64,000 nt of DNA from Candidatus Oscillibacter excrementavium (lineage in GTDB: Bacteria > Bacillota > Clostridia > Oscillospirales > Oscillospiraceae): the NCBI GenBank assembly GCA_019118505.1, contig DWYU01000024.1:1-64000 (forward strand), written 5' to 3'. The translations under genes and the position numbers were made by a program. Under the pieces are notes generated by a model. That model saw only the letters and a list, made by a program, of their open reading frames with translations, had not been told where the DNA came from and searched no databases. Below are positions 7,450 to 14,631 of the stretch, piece after piece; within the stretch, counting starts at the first letter, position 1; every line of letters starts with the position of its first letter.

Positions 7450-8706
7450 TCACCATACCACGGTGCGGAAGTAATCCTCCGGCGTCTCGGCGCGGCGGAT
7501 CAGCTCCACGGTGCCGTCCTCCTTCAGCAGCAGCTCAGCGGAGCGGAGCTTGCCGTTGTAGTTGTAGCCCATGGAGAAGCCGTGGGCGCCGGTGTCGTGG
7601 ATCACCAGCAGGTCCCCCATGTCGATCTTGGGCAGCATCCGGTCCACGGCGAACTTGTCGTTGTTCTCGCAGAGGCTGCCCACCACATCGTACTTGTGGT
7701 CGCAGGGCCAGTCCTCCTTGCCCATGACGGTGATGTGGTGGTAGGAGCCGTACATGGCCGGGCGCATCAGGTTGCAGGCGCAGGCGTCCACCCCGATGTA
7801 CTCCTTGTAGATGTGCTTTTCGTGGATGGCCCGGGTCACCAGATGGCCGTAGGGCCCCAGCATGAACCGGCCCAGCTCCGTGTACAGGGCCACGTCGCCC
7901 ATGCCGGCAGGCACCAGGATCTCCTCATAGGCCTTCCGCACGCCCTGGCCGATGGCGGCGATGTCATTGGCGGGCTGGTCCGGCCGGTAGGGAATGCCCA
8001 CGCCGCCGGAGAGGTTGATGAAGGTGATGTGGACGCCGGTCTCCGCCTTCAGCTCCGCCGCCAGCTGGAACAGGATCCGGGCCAGGGCGGGGTAGTAGTC
8101 GTTGGACAGGGTGTTGGAGGCCAGGAAGGCGTGGATGCCGAACTCCTTGGCGCCCATGGCGGCCAGGCGGGTGAAGGCCTCCGCGATCTGGGCGCGGGTC
8201 ATGCCGTATTTGGCGTCGCCGGGGTTGTCCATCACCTGGAAGCCCTCCCGGGTCTCGCCCAGGGTGAACACCCCGCCGGGGTTGTAGCGGCAGCAGATCT
8301 TCTCCGGCACGTGGCCGATGGACTGGACCAGGTAGTCCACCAGCGTCAGGTCGTCCAGATTGATGATGGCCCCCAGCCGGTCCGCCAGCTGGAACTCCTC
8401 CGCCGTGGTGTCGTTGGAGGAGAACATGATGTCCTCCCCGGTGATGCCGCACCGCTCCGACATCATCAGCTCCGTCAGGGAGGAGCAGTCGCAGCCGCAG
8501 CCCTCCTCGTGCAGGATCTTCAGGATCGCCGGGGTGGGGGTGGCCTTGACGGCGAAATACTCCCGGTAGCCGGGGTTCCAGGCGAACGCCTCTCGCAGGC
8601 GGCGGGCATTCTCCCGGATGCCCCGCTCGTCATAGATATGGAAGGGAGTGGGGTACCGGGCGGCGATGGACTCCAACTGGTCTTTTGTGACAAAGGGTGT
8701 CTTCAT
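7450..8706 (-). CDS. lysA: Diaminopimelate decarboxylase family enzyme, 418 aa
   Basis: A PLP-dependent fold-III decarboxylase; the expected reaction is meso-diaminopimelate to lysine plus CO2, the last lysine step. K54 in FAVKATP is the Schiff-base lysine, the glycine-rich phosphate loop appears as LSGGVGIPY, and the C-terminal active-site Cys/Glu motif appears as GSLCENNDKF. Length matches LysA. The family also includes carboxynorspermidine and ornithine decarboxylases, so substrate is inferred from overall similarity. Monocistronic, divergent from yedF, with its own promoter and terminator. Confidence 0.85.
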   Translation of the reverse strand: MKTPFVTKDQLESIAARYPTPFHIYDERGIRENARRLREAFAWNPGYREYFAVKATPTPAILKILHEEGCGCDCSSLTELMMSERCGITGEDIMFSSNDTTAEEFQLADRLGAIINLDDLTLVDYLVQSIGHVPEKICCRYNPGGVFTLGETREGFQVMDNPGDAKYGMTRAQIAEAFTRLAAMGAKEFGIHAFLASNTLSNDYYPALARILFQLAAELKAETGVHITFINLSGGVGIPYRPDQPANDIAAIGQGVRKAYEEILVPAGMGDVALYTELGRFMLGPYGHLVTRAIHEKHIYKEYIGVDACACNLMRPAMYGSYHHITVMGKEDWPCDHKYDVVGSLCENNDKFAVDRMLPKIDMGDLLVIHDTGAHGFSMGYNYNGKLRSAELLLKEDGTVELIRRAETPEDYFRTVVW

Positions 8707-8771
8707 GGAAACGACCTCGGATCTTTTTAAGTCTTGCCGCGTCGAACGCCGCGGCGGTGCAGGTTTGTTTT

Positions 8772-8801
8772 ATTGTACGTGCAGGTCTGGGCTCCTGTCA
8801 A
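8772..8801 (-). promoter_or_regulatory. Promoter of the lysA-like gene
   Basis: On the minus strand TTGACA, an 18-bp spacer and TACAAT, about 65 nt before the start codon. Confidence 0.7.
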
Positions 8802-8892
8802 GAAATTTACCCGAAAAACCGGCAAAATAGTCGGAATTTTCCCCGCGTCCGGAATTTGTTCCCCATGCGCTGTTCTTTTGAAAAGAGAACCC

Positions 8893-8921
8893 TTGTTTTT
8901 GGGACGCCGAGCGGTTACAAT
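8893..8921 (+). promoter_or_regulatory. Promoter of the yedF cluster
   Basis: TTGTTT, a 17-bp spacer and TACAAT, ending 39 nt before the yedF start codon. Confidence 0.6.
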
Positions 8922-8960
8922 AGAGAAAAAGCCGCTGCGGCGGAGAAAGAGGAATCCAGG

Positions 8961-9578
8961 ATGAAAACGGTCATTGTAGATGCGGTGGGGGACCAGTGCC
9001 CCATTCCGGTGGTGAAGGCCACCAAGGCGCTGCGGGAACTGAAGGAGCCCGGGACCCTGGAGGTCCGGGTGGACAACGAGATCGCCGTCCAGAACCTGAC
9101 GCGGATGGCGGCGGGGAACCATCTGCCGGTGCGCTCGGAGAAGAAGGGGGAGCACCTGTTCGTGGTGACCATGGAGGTGGCCGCGCCGGTGGGAGACGCC
9201 CCGGTGGAGGAGCCCGCCCTGTCCTGTGCCCCGGACCAGCGGGGCGATCTGGTGGTGGCCGTGGACTCTGAGACCATGGGCCGGGGCAGCGACGAGCTGG
9301 GGAAACTGCTGATGAAGAGCTTTCTCTTCGCTGTGACCCAGCTGCCTCAGCTGCCCAAGACCATGCTGTTCTACAACGGCGGCGCCAAGCTGACGGTGGA
9401 GGGCTCCGAGTCCCTGGAGGACCTGAAGGGCCTGGAGGCCCAGGGGGTGGAGATCCTCACCTGCGGCACCTGTCTGAACTTCTACGGTCTGGCGGACAAG
9501 GTGGCGGTGGGCGGCGTCACCAATATGTACTCCATCGTGGAGACCTTGGCGAACGCCGGGAAGGTCATCAAGCCATGA
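8961..9578 (+). CDS. yedF: YedF-type sulfurtransferase-like selenium metabolism protein, 205 aa
   Basis: The N-terminal TusA-like domain has the CPxP motif (DQCPIPVV, Cys13) that carries sulfur or selenium; a C-terminal DsrE-like domain includes the Cys pair in LTCGTCLNF. YedF proteins of this two-domain form are linked by genome context to selenium handling. The ATG at 8961 is chosen over the upstream track start because AAGAGGAATCCAGG lies before it and the CPxP domain begins there. Its stop overlaps the desulfurase start (ATGA), so the two are translationally coupled. The likely role is accepting S or Se from the desulfurase. Confidence 0.88.
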   Translation: MKTVIVDAVGDQCPIPVVKATKALRELKEPGTLEVRVDNEIAVQNLTRMAAGNHLPVRSEKKGEHLFVVTMEVAAPVGDAPVEEPALSCAPDQRGDLVVAVDSETMGRGSDELGKLLMKSFLFAVTQLPQLPKTMLFYNGGAKLTVEGSESLEDLKGLEAQGVEILTCGTCLNFYGLADKVAVGGVTNMYSIVETLANAGKVIKP

Positions 9579-10717
9579 TCTACCTGGACAACGCCGCCAC
9601 CACCCGGCCCAAGCCCCCCGGCGTGGCGGAGGCGGTGGCCGCCGCCATGAACGACTACGGCAACAGCGGCCGGGGCACCCATCCGGAGGCCCTGGAGGCG
9701 GCCCGGAGCATCTACGGCGTCCGGCAGACCTTGGCGGACCTCTTCGGCTGCCCCCGGGCGGACCACGTGGCCTTCACCCCCAACTCCACCATGGCTCTGA
9801 ACATCGCCATCTCCGGCCTGCTGGGGCCGGGGGACCATGTGCTCTCCACGGATTTGGAGCACAACTCCGTCCTGCGGCCCCTGTACCGGCTCCGGGCCCG
9901 GGGGGCGGAGGTGGACTTTGTCCCCGCTGACCGGCAGGGGAGGATCGACTACGCCGACTTCACCCGGCTCCTACGGCCCAACACCAAGGCGGTGGTGTGC
10001 ACCCACGGCTCCAACCTGACCGGGGATTTGGTAGACATCCAGCGGGTGGGGGACTTCTGTTATCAGCACGGGCTGCTGTTCGTTCTGGACGCCTCCCAGA
10101 CTGCCGGAGTGTTTCCCATCCACATGGAAAAGCAGCACATCAGCGTGGTGTGCTTCACCGGCCACAAGAGCCTGATGGGCCCCCAGGGCACCGGCGGTCT
10201 CTGCGTGGGGGAGGGCATCGAGATCCGCCCCTTTGCCGTGGGGGGCACCGGCGTCCAGAGCTACTCCGAGACCCAGCCGGAATCGTACCCGACCCGGCTG
10301 GAGGCGGGGACCCTCAACAGCCATGGCATCGCCGGGCTGGGGGCGTCTTTGGCCTTTCTGGAGCGCACCGGCTGGGACCGCGTCCGCGCCCACGAGGGCG
10401 CCCTGGCCCGCCGGTTCTATGAAACTGTCAAAACCATTCCCGGCGTAAAGGTGTATGGGAATTTCACTGTACAGGACCGCGCGCCCATTGTCTCCCTGAA
10501 CATCGCGGATCTGGACTCCTCGGAGGTGGCGGACGAGCTGGCGGAGCGGTTCTCCATCGCCACCCGTCCCGGCGCCCACTGCGCCCCCCGGCTCCACCGG
10601 GCCCTGGGCACCACGGATCAGGGGGCGGTCCGGTTCTCCTGGTCCTACTTCAACACGGAGGAGGAGACCGATGCTGCGGCGGAGGCGGTCCGCACCCTGG
10701 CGGCGGAGGCCACCTGA
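9575..10717 (+). CDS. Class V aminotransferase, cysteine desulfurase/selenocysteine lyase type, 380 aa
   Basis: A PLP enzyme expected to release S from cysteine or Se from selenocysteine. K198 in FTGHKSLMGPQG binds PLP; D172-x-x-Q175 (DASQT) and the C-terminal GAHCAPRLH segment carry the cofactor-contacting and persulfide-forming residues. Length and motifs fit the CsdB/SufS group rather than IscS. It overlaps yedF by 4 nt and is 2 nt from the DUF3343 gene, forming a compact cluster for sulfur/selenium transfer. Whether Se or S is the physiological substrate cannot be read from the sequence. Confidence 0.9.
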   Translation: MIYLDNAATTRPKPPGVAEAVAAAMNDYGNSGRGTHPEALEAARSIYGVRQTLADLFGCPRADHVAFTPNSTMALNIAISGLLGPGDHVLSTDLEHNSVLRPLYRLRARGAEVDFVPADRQGRIDYADFTRLLRPNTKAVVCTHGSNLTGDLVDIQRVGDFCYQHGLLFVLDASQTAGVFPIHMEKQHISVVCFTGHKSLMGPQGTGGLCVGEGIEIRPFAVGGTGVQSYSETQPESYPTRLEAGTLNSHGIAGLGASLAFLERTGWDRVRAHEGALARRFYETVKTIPGVKVYGNFTVQDRAPIVSLNIADLDSSEVADELAERFSIATRPGAHCAPRLHRALGTTDQGAVRFSWSYFNTEEETDAAAEAVRTLAAEAT

Positions 10718-10719
10718 CC

Positions 10720-10956
10720 ATGCGGGAGAAGCAGGAGCGATTTGTGGTGACCTTCGCCACCACCACCGGGGCCATGGCCATGGAGCGGGCCTGCCGGGCG
10801 GCAGGCCTGCCCGGCAGGCTGATCCCGGTTCCACGGAGCATCACCGCCGGCTGCGGCATGTGCTGGTCCGCGCCGCCGGAGGCCCAGGCGGAGCTGGAGG
10901 ACTTGGTGGTGCGGGAGAAACTGGACGTGGACGGCCTGTATACCGTCCTGCTGTGA
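10720..10956 (+). CDS. DUF3343 protein, putative Se/S carrier, 78 aa
   Basis: A small alpha/beta protein with a conserved CGMCW-type motif (TAGCGMCWSAPPEA) preceded by a FATTTGAMAMERA segment, as in DUF3343 proteins, which co-occur with yedF and desulfurase genes and are suggested Se/S carriers. It starts 2 nt after the desulfurase stop and ends 12 nt before the DUF6472 gene. Confidence 0.85.
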   Translation: MREKQERFVVTFATTTGAMAMERACRAAGLPGRLIPVPRSITAGCGMCWSAPPEAQAELEDLVVREKLDVDGLYTVLL

Positions 10957-10968
10957 GGAGGGGAGACC

Positions 10969-11142
10969 ATGGCATCAAACTGCGAGGAGTGCGTGCACTA
11001 CGACTATGACGAGGAGCTGGACGCCTACGTCTGCGAGGCGGATCTGGACGAGGACGAGATGGAGCGGTTCCTCCGTTTCGGCACCGCCGCCTGTCCCTTC
11101 TATCGCCCCGGCGACGACTACCGCACGGCCCGGAGGCAGTGA
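10969..11142 (+). CDS. DUF6472-like Cys-containing small protein, 57 aa
   Basis: Missed by the ORF track because of its length. ATG follows GAGGAGGGGAGACC. The product begins MASNCEECVHYDYDEE and keeps four Cys (C5, C8, C22, C42), an acidic LDEDEMERFL helix and a CPFYRPGDDYR ending, matching the DUF6472 pattern as I remember it. The Cys arrangement suggests a metal-binding (Zn ribbon-like) fold. It completes the yedF operon and is followed by a strong terminator. Confidence 0.85.
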   Translation: MASNCEECVHYDYDEELDAYVCEADLDEDEMERFLRFGTAACPFYRPGDDYRTARRQ

Positions 11143-11160
11143 ACGTACCTCTCTGATATG

Positions 11161-11203
11161 AAAAAAGGGCGCCTTGGACAGCTGACTGTCCAAGGCGCTT
11201 TTT
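11161..11203. terminator. Bidirectional terminator
   Basis: AAAAAA, a 13-bp stem GCGCCTTGGACAG/CTGTCCAAGGCGC with a 4-nt loop, then TTTTT. It serves the yedF operon on the plus strand and the VanY-like gene on the minus strand. Confidence 0.93.
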
Positions 11204-11209
11204 GTCGGC

Positions 11210-12016
11210 TCACTGGGCGGAGAACCGGTCCACATATTCCTCCAGGCACAGCCCCAGCCCCGTCATCTCCCGGGCGGCCTCCCGGCCCACGTAGCGGTAG
11301 TGCCAGGGCTCGTAGATGATGCCCGTCGTCTCGCTCTTTCCGGTGGGGTAGCGCAGCACGAAGCCGTATTCCCAGCTGTGTGCCATCAGCCACTGCTGCA
11401 CCGGGGTGGCCTCCTGGGCCTGGTCCAGGTGCTGGTAGGAGGCGTCCACAATGTCCAACGCCAGGCCGGTCTGATGCTCACTGGTGCCGGGCACCGCCAC
11501 CACGGTCCCCGCCTCCTCCACAGCGTGTTCGTAGGAGTATCCCTCGTCCATCAGCCGCTGGATCTTGTTTTCATACAGCTCCCGCTGTTTTGCCTGGGTC
11601 CGGTAGGAGGAGCAGATCAGAGGCTCCAGCCCCGCCGCCCTGCAGGCGTCCAGCATCGCCTGCAGGTCCGGATAGGCCCGGGCGTCCACCGCGTGGCCCT
11701 GCTTCAGCTGTGTCAGCTCGCAGGTGTATCCGTCGGGAATGGGGTTCCAGCGGTTCACCAGCAGGAGCTGCCAGTCATCCGGAGAGACCCTGCCGGCGTT
11801 CTCCGGCAGGGGAGCCGATGGAGCCGGCGGTTCGGCGGGCTCCAGGGATGCCGCTGGGACAGCTTCTGTCCTGATGGCACACACGGCAAAGCAGGCAGCG
11901 GAAATTAAGAGGCCAAGACAGATGGTCAGCAGAGGAAACCGCGCTCTGCAGACATAGTTTCGATGCCGTTTCCTGCGGGGATGTACGGCGTTGGTATGCG
12001 CATTTGTATCAACCAT
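11210..12016 (-). CDS. D-alanyl-D-alanine carboxypeptidase, M15/VanY family, 268 aa
   Basis: A membrane-anchored zinc peptidase that trims D-Ala from peptidoglycan stem peptides. One N-terminal membrane segment (about residues 28-48, LLTICLGLLISAACF) places the catalytic domain outside. Motifs SSYRTQAKQ, SEHQTGLALDI (Zn ligands His and Asp) and EPWHYRYVG (catalytic Glu and third His) are complete. The start at 12016 (MVDTNAH) is preferred over the track's TTG because AAGGAGG lies 8 nt before it; that site is inside a short GGAG/CTCC inverted repeat that could partly hide it. No van resistance genes are adjacent, so this is probably a housekeeping cell-wall enzyme. Confidence 0.9.
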   Translation of the reverse strand: MVDTNAHTNAVHPRRKRHRNYVCRARFPLLTICLGLLISAACFAVCAIRTEAVPAASLEPAEPPAPSAPLPENAGRVSPDDWQLLLVNRWNPIPDGYTCELTQLKQGHAVDARAYPDLQAMLDACRAAGLEPLICSSYRTQAKQRELYENKIQRLMDEGYSYEHAVEEAGTVVAVPGTSEHQTGLALDIVDASYQHLDQAQEATPVQQWLMAHSWEYGFVLRYPTGKSETTGIIYEPWHYRYVGREAAREMTGLGLCLEEYVDRFSAQ

Positions 12017-12115
12017 CGGAGGTTCCTCCTTCAAGCCCGGCGCTGTGCCTATCTATCAAATAAACGCTCGACTGCCGAAAAAAGTTTCAAAAGGAGAGAA
12101 CCAATCTGAAAAAAG

Positions 12116-12149
12116 AAATCAGACCAAGTCATAAGACTTGGTCTGATTT
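12116..12149. terminator. Perfect 15-bp hairpin, likely minus-strand terminator
   Basis: AAATCAGACCAAGTC and GACTTGGTCTGATTT flank a 4-nt loop. On the minus strand it is followed by CTTTTTT, so it can terminate transcription entering from the lipoprotein side. Confidence 0.7.
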
Positions 12150-12185
12150 GGTCCCCCGACCGATTTCAAATCCGAACGCTGAGGC

Positions 12186-12222
12186 TGGTTCCCAAAGGGT
12201 AAGTATTACCCTTTGGGAACCA
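12186..12222. repeat. Perfect 17-bp inverted repeat
   Basis: TGGTTCCCAAAGGGTAA and its exact complement flank a 3-nt spacer, just upstream of the 45-aa ORF. No T-tract follows. Such perfect palindromes at low-GC islands may mark a mobile-element boundary. Confidence 0.6.
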
Positions 12223-12235
12223 TGTAGCAGGCAGC

Positions 12236-12373
12236 ATGATGGAATTATCAACAGGGTTTATGGCCCGTATCCTGCTCCCGAAGATACAAGCCTTTTTCGA
12301 GAGTGAGGAAGGACAGCGGGAGTTTGCTGAGTGGAAAGCGCAACAGAAGCGGGACAAAGTGAAACGGGACTAA
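12236..12373 (+). CDS. Small element-type protein, 45 aa
   Basis: Starts with a double ATG (12236 or 12239); no good ribosome binding site is present. The peptide begins MMELSTGFMARILLPKIQAF and ends in a very basic KRDKVKRD tail. Its composition and lower GC resemble accessory ORFs of conjugative elements rather than the host genes around it. It could be the remnant of a lost element. Function unknown. Confidence 0.4.
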   Translation: MMELSTGFMARILLPKIQAFFESEEGQREFAEWKAQQKRDKVKRD

Positions 12374-12380
12374 TGCACAC

Positions 12381-12420
12381 AAGGCGGGAACATCTGCAAC
12401 GATGTTCCCGCCTTATATTT
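12381..12420. terminator. Terminator between the 45-aa ORF and the lipoprotein gene
   Basis: A perfect 14-bp stem, AAGGCGGGAACATC/GATGTTCCCGCCTT, with a 6-nt loop, followed by ATATTTT. It probably serves both convergent genes. Confidence 0.7.
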
Positions 12421-12425
12421 TGACT

Positions 12426-12971
12426 TTATTCAGCATAAAAGTGAATGTCTGTCCAGGACTTTCCGTTCCATTGATAGACAACTTCCTCATATACTATGCC
12501 GGGTTGCGAAGTTTCTCCATCAAAATAAGTCCCTTCATGGCGCAAATATTTTATAATCAAATCCATGTTGCCGTCCCCATCCCAGTCTTTCCATTCCAAT
12601 TCTGGGAGGATTGTGGGGTCCTCCCACGCTTTTTGCTCAAATGCCTGAAAGTGTTCTCCGTACTGAATATAAGTTCGATTTCTTTCTTTCGAATTGTCAC
12701 AATAGATAGCGATGTTCTCATCAGGGATATTGCCAAGCAACAAGTAGCCACCTTCGCTGTTTATATCTGACTCCGTTGCCAAAGTTGTAGGTAAACTGTC
12801 AGGGGGTTGGAGTACTCCTTCGTCATTCTCGGCGGGAATAAATTCCTCGCTATTATCATGTATAGCAGTCATTTCTGAAAGTTTTTCTTTCTCTTGTGCC
12901 TGTTGCTGAGCACATGCAACCAGTCCTAACATACATGCCATTAACATGATAAGTGCTGCGTATTTTCTCAT
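12426..12971 (-). CDS. Hypothetical lipoprotein, 181 aa
   Basis: The signal peptide ends in a lipobox, LGLVAC (Cys20), so it should be anchored in the outer leaflet of the membrane. Residues about 75-181 contain WKDWDGDGNMDLIIKY, a calcium-loop-like DxDxDGxxD motif typical of VCBS/FG-GAP-type exported proteins. Low GC and AT-rich codons set it apart from neighbours and suggest acquisition with the islet. The start has AAGGTCG upstream, a modest site. Specific function unknown. Confidence 0.75.
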   Translation of the reverse strand: MRKYAALIMLMACMLGLVACAQQQAQEKEKLSEMTAIHDNSEEFIPAENDEGVLQPPDSLPTTLATESDINSEGGYLLLGNIPDENIAIYCDNSKERNRTYIQYGEHFQAFEQKAWEDPTILPELEWKDWDGDGNMDLIIKYLRHEGTYFDGETSQPGIVYEEVVYQWNGKSWTDIHFYAE

Positions 12972-13061
12972 ACAAACGACCTTCCAAAATAGTGCTTATA
13001 TTTACTATGACGCAAAAGAGTAAAAAAAGTTCCGTTTTCCCAATATTAAATTAAAATAATA

Positions 13062-13097
13062 AGACAAGGACAGGGTGTAGTCTCCCTGTCCTTGTCT
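13062..13097 (-). terminator. Hairpin, likely terminator of tRNA-Pro
   Basis: AGACAAGGACAGGG pairs with CCCTGTCCTTGTCT; on the minus strand an AT-rich tail (TTATTATTTTAA) follows. Confidence 0.6.
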
Positions 13098-13116
13098 CAC
13101 TAAAACGCATTTTCAA

Positions 13117-13176
13117 TAGAAATGATAAATCCGAACACATTACCCACCGGGATAATGTAGTTCGGATTATCATTGT
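13117..13176. repeat. Long interrupted inverted repeat beside tRNA-Pro
   Basis: AATGAT, AATCCGAAC and ACATTA each recur as complements on the far side of a CCCACCGGGA centre, forming a long bulged stem just downstream of the tRNA. The AAATCCGAAC phrase also occurs at about 12169-12178, 0.95 kb away. Confidence 0.5.
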
Positions 13177-13177
13177 T

Positions 13178-13253
13178 TGGTCCGAGTGGCGAGACTTGAA
13201 CTCACGGCCTCTTGACCCCCAGTCAAGCGCGCTACCAACTGCGCCACACCCGG
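13178..13253 (-). tRNA. tRNA-Pro (anticodon GGG)
   Basis: The minus strand folds into a cloverleaf: acceptor CCGGGTG/CACTCGG, D-stem GCGC/GCGC, anticodon stem CTTGA/TCAAG with loop CTGGGGG (anticodon GGG), T-loop TTCAAGT, discriminator A and encoded CCA. Length is 76 nt. Confidence 0.95.
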
Positions 13254-13354
13254 AAAGTGCTGCTCGAAGTCAGCTCAATTATAATAGCACACTGTTTCTG
13301 GAAATGCAACCCCTAAATTGAAAAAAATTAAAAAAATAAAAATGAAGGTTTAGG

Positions 13355-13384
13355 TTGACAAAATGGAAACCGGTATAGTATAAT
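13355..13384 (+). promoter_or_regulatory. Promoter of the tRNA-Ser pair
   Basis: TTGACA, an 18-bp spacer and TATAAT, 38 nt before the first tRNA-Ser, preceded by an A-rich UP-like tract. Confidence 0.85.
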
Positions 13385-13422
13385 AATCAGGCGTCCGACA
13401 GAGGACAGCTCCTTTCCGCTGT

Positions 13423-13510
13423 GGAGAGATGTCCGAGCGGTTGAAGGAACCGGTCTTGAAAACCGGCGAGGCGCAAGCCTCCGTGGGTTCGAATCCCACT
13501 CTCTCCGCCA
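13423..13510 (+). tRNA. tRNA-Ser (anticodon TGA)
   Basis: An 88-nt class II tRNA. Acceptor GGAGAGA/TCTCTCC, anticodon loop CTTGAAA (TGA), a long variable arm, T-loop TTCGAAT, discriminator G and encoded CCA. Confidence 0.96.
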
Positions 13511-13535
13511 CTTTGTTATCTGGAATATCGTATTT

Positions 13536-13629
13536 GCAGAAGTACCCAAGAGGCCGAAGGGGCTCCCCTGCTAAGGGAGTAGGGTGTCTAAAAAACGCCG
13601 CGAGGGTTCAAATCCCTCCTTCTGCGCCA
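13536..13629 (+). tRNA. tRNA-Ser (anticodon GCT)
   Basis: A 94-nt class II tRNA. Acceptor GCAGAAG/CTTCTGC, anticodon loop CTGCTAA (GCT), a long variable arm, T-loop TTCAAAT, discriminator G and encoded CCA. It lies 25 nt after tRNA-Ser(TGA) and is probably co-transcribed. Confidence 0.96.
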
Positions 13630-13667
13630 ACTCGTCGCAAGCGTCATATCGCTTGCGACGAGTTTTT
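13630..13667 (+). terminator. Terminator of the tRNA-Ser operon
   Basis: A 14-bp perfect stem, ACTCGTCGCAAGCG/CGCTTGCGACGAGT, with a 6-nt loop and a T-run, directly after the second CCA. Confidence 0.93.
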
Positions 13668-13765
13668 CCTTTCACGCCGGAGCGCATCACGCGCTTATTC
13701 TGCCGCTCCCTGCTTGGCGGCGATTTTGTCTGCCTTTGAATAGTACCATTTTAATTGCCCGTTCC

Positions 13766-13804
13766 ACACGCCGCAGGCGAATTTGCCCGCGGCGTGTTTC
13801 TTTA
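13766..13804. terminator. Hairpin downstream of the 13.8-14.9 kb operon
   Basis: ACACGCCGC pairs with GCGGCGTGT, with inner AGGC/GCCC pairing possible. The T-rich tail TTTCTTT is on the plus strand; on the minus strand a weaker AT-rich tail follows. It lies just after the 124-aa gene. Confidence 0.5.
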
Positions 13805-13805
13805 C

Positions 13806-14180
13806 CTACAGGATCAGCAGCAGGCCCAGGGCCACCAGCAACTCCTCGTCCGCCCCCTCCCGGAAGAGAAAGTAGAGAATGGCCAGAAGCAGCAGGTCCC
13901 CGGTGTCCAGGCTGTTCAGGTGAAACTGGTCCAGCAGCCGCCGGAGCAGGCCGGTGAGGCTGTCCCCCCGGCCATCGTCCTGGGGCGGCGGGACGTCTGT
14001 GTGGGGCGGATGCTGTCCGCCGCCGGGCGGGGCGTGAGAGGCACCGGCTCCCGGCCCGTCCCCGGTGTGGGGCGGCTCCGGACCGCCGGGCGGGGGAGGG
14101 GGCGCCTGGGGACGGCGGGACTCCTCCTCCGGGATGCGGGTGTAGACCCCCTGGTCGTTGCGGATATAGCGGTTGTACAT
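13806..14180 (-). CDS. Hypothetical protein, Pro-rich centre and hydrophobic C-terminus, 124 aa
   Basis: Residues 1-25 are polar (MYNRYIRNDQGVYTRIPEEE), about 26-75 are Pro/Gly/His-rich and probably disordered, and 85-124 form a helical amphipathic region ending in a strongly hydrophobic tail (ALGLLLIL). The start is supported by GGGAGGGGTGA 4-5 nt upstream. It is the last of three closely spaced small genes and is translationally coupled to the preceding one (3-nt gap). No known domain is recognised. Confidence 0.7.
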   Translation of the reverse strand: MYNRYIRNDQGVYTRIPEEESRRPQAPPPPPGGPEPPHTGDGPGAGASHAPPGGGQHPPHTDVPPPQDDGRGDSLTGLLRRLLDQFHLNSLDTGDLLLLAILYFLFREGADEELLVALGLLLIL

Positions 14181-14183
14181 GGC

Positions 14184-14600
14184 TCACCCCTCCCGTCCGG
14201 ACAGGAATTTCTTTCCGATGCGGAACAGCCGGGCCAGCTGGAGCGCCCGCTCCACCTTCTCCTGCCGCTCCGGCTTCAGATAGGGCCGCAGGGCGTACAG
14301 CAGCTGCCGGGCGTTGGAGTCCTGCTGCCCGCCCAACTCCCGCAGCAGCGGCAGAAAGCGCACCAGCAGCTGGGGGTCCAGCCCTCCGGCCAGGGCGGAG
14401 AGGGGATCGCCGCCGGAGGGCGGGGGTGTCTGCTGCGGCCCCGGCCCGGCGGCCCTTCCGCCGGGCTGGGGCGGGGGAGAGGCGCCGGCGGTCCCGCCGC
14501 CCTCCGATCCGCCGGAGAGGGACTGGGCCAGCTGCATGATCTGGGCCATGGCGTCCGGGTTGGAGAGGATGCTGTTCAGTTTGTCGTCGAATTCCGCCAC
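14184..14600 (-). CDS. Hypothetical protein with NPxAM motif, 138 aa
   Basis: GTG at 14600 is chosen because AAAGGGGG lies about 11 nt before it; the track start at 14612 sits directly on that site. Residues 2-30 (FDDKLNSILSN, then PDAMAQIMQLAQSLSG) form an amphipathic helix pair, a Pro/Gly-rich linker covers about 31-70, and a helical domain with DPQLLVRFLPLLREL follows to the end. Part of a three-gene minus-strand operon. The same NP-x-x-M helix pattern appears in the preceding gene product, suggesting related folds. Function unknown. Confidence 0.7.
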   Translation of the reverse strand: MAEFDDKLNSILSNPDAMAQIMQLAQSLSGGSEGGGTAGASPPPQPGGRAAGPGPQQTPPPSGGDPLSALAGGLDPQLLVRFLPLLRELGGQQDSNARQLLYALRPYLKPERQEKVERALQLARLFRIGKKFLSGREG

Positions 14601-14631
14601 CGCGCACGCCACCCCCTTTCCGGCTGTCCTG

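Noticed and set aside
12146-12180. Possible tRNA fragment next to the low-GC islet
   Set aside because: On the minus strand it ends GGGGGACCA, but the upstream part does not form a T-arm, so it was not called a tRNA or fragment.
13687-14607. 306-aa minus-strand ORF
   Set aside because: Arg/Ala/Pro-rich frame overlapping the two small genes that have proper start signals.
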